A stretch of DNA of 6,030 nucleotides from Chlamydiota bacterium. Its GTDB lineage: Bacteria; Auribacterota; UBA3054; B51-G9. Below, piece by piece: positions 4,320-6,030 of the stretch (within the stretch, counting starts at the first letter, position 1; every line of letters begins with the position of its first letter). The position numbers and the translations under genes were made by a program. A model generated the notes under the pieces. It worked only from the letters and a program-made list of their open reading frames with translations. It did no database searches and was not told the DNA's origin. The DNA is taken from NCBI GenBank assembly GCA_030596365.1, contig JAUVKG010000187.1:1-6030 (forward strand). Reading direction: 5' to 3'.

Positions 4320-6030
4320 TTATTTTGCTATTAATAATTCTGCAAGCATGTATTTACGAACGGAATTAATTAAATACATTTTTTCCGCTGAATGTAACTC
4401 TTCCTTAGTAATAATCTTCTCTTTGATCTTGCCGTCTGAAACAAGTTTATCACGAAATGTTCCGCCAAGCAAGCCGCATTCAATGGGCGGTGTATATTTC
4501 TTCCCATTTATTTCCACGACAATATTACAAATGGTTGTTTCAGTTATTTCATCTTTTTCATTCCATAAAATAACATCATCACATTCCGGATTGGGTTCTT
4601 TTAAATCAGAGAATATTTTTCTGTTTGTTGTTTTGTGGAACAGAAATTTATTGGATGAATTAATTGGTTTGTCCGCAAATTTAATTTTTCTTGGCAAAAT
4701 TAAATTTTGTATTGGTTTTACTTCGCATTCGATTTTCCCGTTTCTATCGCTTAAGATTCTGACTTTATATTTTCCTGCAGGATGTTTTTGTGAAATGTTT
4801 TTAATTATTTGCCCGAATTTTTTTTCATCAAAAAGATAATCGAAATATTCAGCCGAAGATTTTATTCTCTTTAAATGTTCCTCATATAAAAATATTTCTC
4901 CATCCTCGATCAGCAAAGACTCAAGTAGTTTAAAATCAGAAGTTTCTGAGGAAAGAAAAGAGGATTTCGTTAAACATTCTTCATACTCATTTTCATAAGT
5001 CGAATCAGAAACTATTCCACCGCCAACATTGAACGTTGCATTCCGAAGTCCCCCTTTTTTTAAGGGGGTAAGGGAGATTTTTGTGTTTGCCCCGCGCCGT
5101 GCCCGGAGAATTTCGGGTATGCCGGGGTCGATTGTAATCGTCCGAATAGGAACATTAAAAATACAGTCTCCACCGGGTTTAATATAACCAATCGCTCCGG
5201 TATAAATTCCACGCGGATATTTTTCAACTTCATTAATAATCTCCATCGTCCGTATTTTAGGTGCACCGGTGATTGAGCCGCATGGGAAAAGGGCTTTTAA
5301 CATTTCAACAAGCGAAGTTTTTTTATCGCATTCTGCTTCGATAGTGGAAGTCATTTGAAAGACCGTATCATATTTTTCTATATCAAACAAGCTAAGAGTT
5401 TTCACTGAACCTGTTTTCGCTATTCTGCCAAGATCATTTCTCAGCAGGTCAACAATCATTAAATTTTCCGCACGATTTTTTTTTGAATTTTTGAGTTTAT
5501 CATAAATTTCAATGTCTTCAGCATTCCATCGACCGCGTTTTGCAGTTCCTTTCATTGGTTTTGTAATGATTTTATTTCCCGTACGCTGGAAAAATAATTC
5601 CGGAGAAATTGAAAGAACTGAAAAATCATCAAAATTGATATAACAACAGTAGGGGGCTCGCTGTGCCATGCAAAGATTATAATACCAATCAATTGTATTT
5701 TCTGTATAACTACCCTCTAACGGGAAAGTATAATTTACCTGATAAGTATCTCCCGCAGCAATATATTTTTGTATTTTTTCAATTGAAGAATTGTAATTAT
5801 TTTGCGGGATGAGAGGGCTCCAATTCAGAGCAGTAAAAGAATTGCCCGGCAAAATATTTTTTGGCGCTGGAGAACATTTATCAAAAATAAACGCGCATGC
5901 AAGAGGGAAAGATGATTTTTTATGACAGACAAATGCCGGGTCAAAAGCCGGTGCGGCTTCGTAAGAAAGCAACAAAACAGCCCATTTGCCATTTTTTACA
6001 GCGGCATCCACTTTTTGGATAAGCGGTTCG
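4320..6030 (-). CDS. pabB: PabB-PabC fusion: aminodeoxychorismate synthase component I / aminodeoxychorismate lyase, 5' truncated
   Basis: Over 560 residues run from the right edge to TAA at 4322-4320. The frame stays open to position 6029, upstream of the GTG at 6011, so the real start lies outside. The chorismate-binding half shows SYEAAPAFDP, IAAGDTYQVNYTFPL, SPELFF, PMKGT (5558-5544), a RAEN...VDLLRNDLGR block (to 5424) and GSITGAPK (5279-5256). The lysine in PMKGT marks aminodeoxychorismate synthase rather than anthranilate synthase. The C-terminal half, from about 4930, is a class IV PLP-fold lyase with HKTTNR (probable PLP lysine codon 4634-4632), ITETTICNIVV and TPPIECGLLGGTFR. Together they convert chorismate plus amide nitrogen (ammonia, usually supplied by PabA) to 4-aminobenzoate for folate. 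About 29 residues between TITID and ATFNVGGGIVSDS are a translated repeat (5043-5127). Confidence 0.92.
   Translation of the reverse strand, partial: EPLIQKVDAAVKNGKWAVLLLSYEAAPAFDPAFVCHKKSSFPLACAFIFDKCSPAPKNILPGNSFTALNWSPLIPQNNYNSSIEKIQKYIAAGDTYQVNYTFPLEGSYTENTIDWYYNLCMAQRAPYCCYINFDDFSVLSISPELFFQRTGNKIITKPMKGTAKRGRWNAEDIEIYDKLKNSKKNRAENLMIVDLLRNDLGRIAKTGSVKTLSLFDIEKYDTVFQMTSTIEAECDKKTSLVEMLKALFPCGSITGAPKIRTMEIINEVEKYPRGIYTGAIGYIKPGGDCIFNVPIRTITIDPGIPEILRARRGANTKISLTPLKKGGLRNATFNVGGGIVSDSTYENEYEECLTKSSFLSSETSDFKLLESLLIEDGEIFLYEEHLKRIKSSAEYFDYLFDEKKFGQIIKNISQKHPAGKYKVRILSDRNGKIECEVKPIQNLILPRKIKFADKPINSSNKFLFHKTTNRKIFSDLKEPNPECDDVILWNEKDEITETTICNIVVEINGKKYTPPIECGLLGGTFRDKLVSDGKIKEKIITKEELHSAEKMYLINSVRKYMLAELLIAK
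5043..5127 (+). repeat. Composite palindromic repeat inserted in frame within the pabB domain
   Basis: Read on the plus strand it has CCCCCTT (5050-5056) and AAGGGGG (5062-5068) around a 5-T loop, then GGGAGATTTTT, then a GC-rich part beginning GCCCCGCG (5089) and ending TATGCCGGGG (5127). The order, orientation on the plus strand and 13-base step from GATTTTT to GCC are the same as in the copy at 1181-1244. Because pabB is on the minus strand, the gene reads the element in antisense, as PGIPEILRARRGANT followed by KISLTPLKKGGLRN. In ordinary PabB proteins the strands equivalent to TITID and ATFNVGGGIV are joined by a turn of only a few residues, so up to 29 residues seem to have been added at a beta-hairpin tip. 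Confidence 0.85.

Noticed and set aside
4300..4839. Plus-strand open frame of 179 codons
   Set aside because: It is antisense to the well-supported lyase half of the pabB-pabC fusion; it has no recognisable domain and no start signal.
5060..5266. Minus-strand open frame of 68 codons overlapping pabB in another frame
   Set aside because: It is a frame shadow made partly of the palindromic repeat, while the PabB frame carries all conserved motifs.
6009..6011. GTG as the start codon of the pabB-pabC gene
   Set aside because: The frame continues upstream to the window edge (EPLIQK before the GTG), and the family has more N-terminal sequence, so the true start is outside the window.

Overview
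The window is AT-rich bacterial DNA whose spacers hold many short tandem and palindromic repeats. Sulfatase and glycoside hydrolase genes lie side by side, the starts have no clear Shine-Dalgarno sequence, and GTCCATTTG-type and ATTGATGG-type arrays separate the genes. Together these suggest an environmental member of the Planctomycetota (Phycisphaerae/Sedimentisphaerales-like) or a related PVC-group organism. This placement is an inference; no rRNA or other marker is present.

Layout. Positions 1-422 (+) hold the C-terminal end of a sulfatase that starts before the window. Positions 423-621 are a spacer made mostly of two tandem arrays, an 8-bp unit and then a 9-bp unit. Positions 622-3075 (+) encode an 817-residue GH78-type alpha-L-rhamnosidase. 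Positions 3076-3702 are a repeat-rich convergent spacer that contains one doubtful small ORF (3235-3435). Positions 3703-4248 (-) encode a zinc-ribbon protein with four predicted membrane segments. Positions 4320-6030 (-) encode most of a PabB-PabC fusion for 4-aminobenzoate (folate) synthesis, whose 5' end lies beyond the window.

The sulfatase and rhamnosidase fit one job: removing sulfate from, and cleaving rhamnose off, a sulfated rhamnose-containing polysaccharide such as an ulvan-like or other algal glycan. The minus-strand genes are unrelated to this: one is housekeeping folate metabolism and the other is an uncharacterised membrane protein.

The most notable observation is that the two large genes, although unrelated and on opposite strands, each carry an in-frame insertion of the same composite palindromic repeat (about 1126-1244 and 5043-5127). 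Each copy has a CCCCCTTT...AAGGGGG hairpin, a GATTTTT spacer of identical length, and a GC-rich CCCC...GGGG module. The insertions add about 41 and up to 29 residues at probable surface loops and leave the recognisable active-site motifs intact. In one gene the element is read in its sense orientation and in the other in antisense. It looks like a protein-tolerated repeat, comparable in behaviour to the Rickettsia palindromic elements but different in sequence. A lone copy of the GC-rich hairpin sits directly after the rhamnosidase stop codon.
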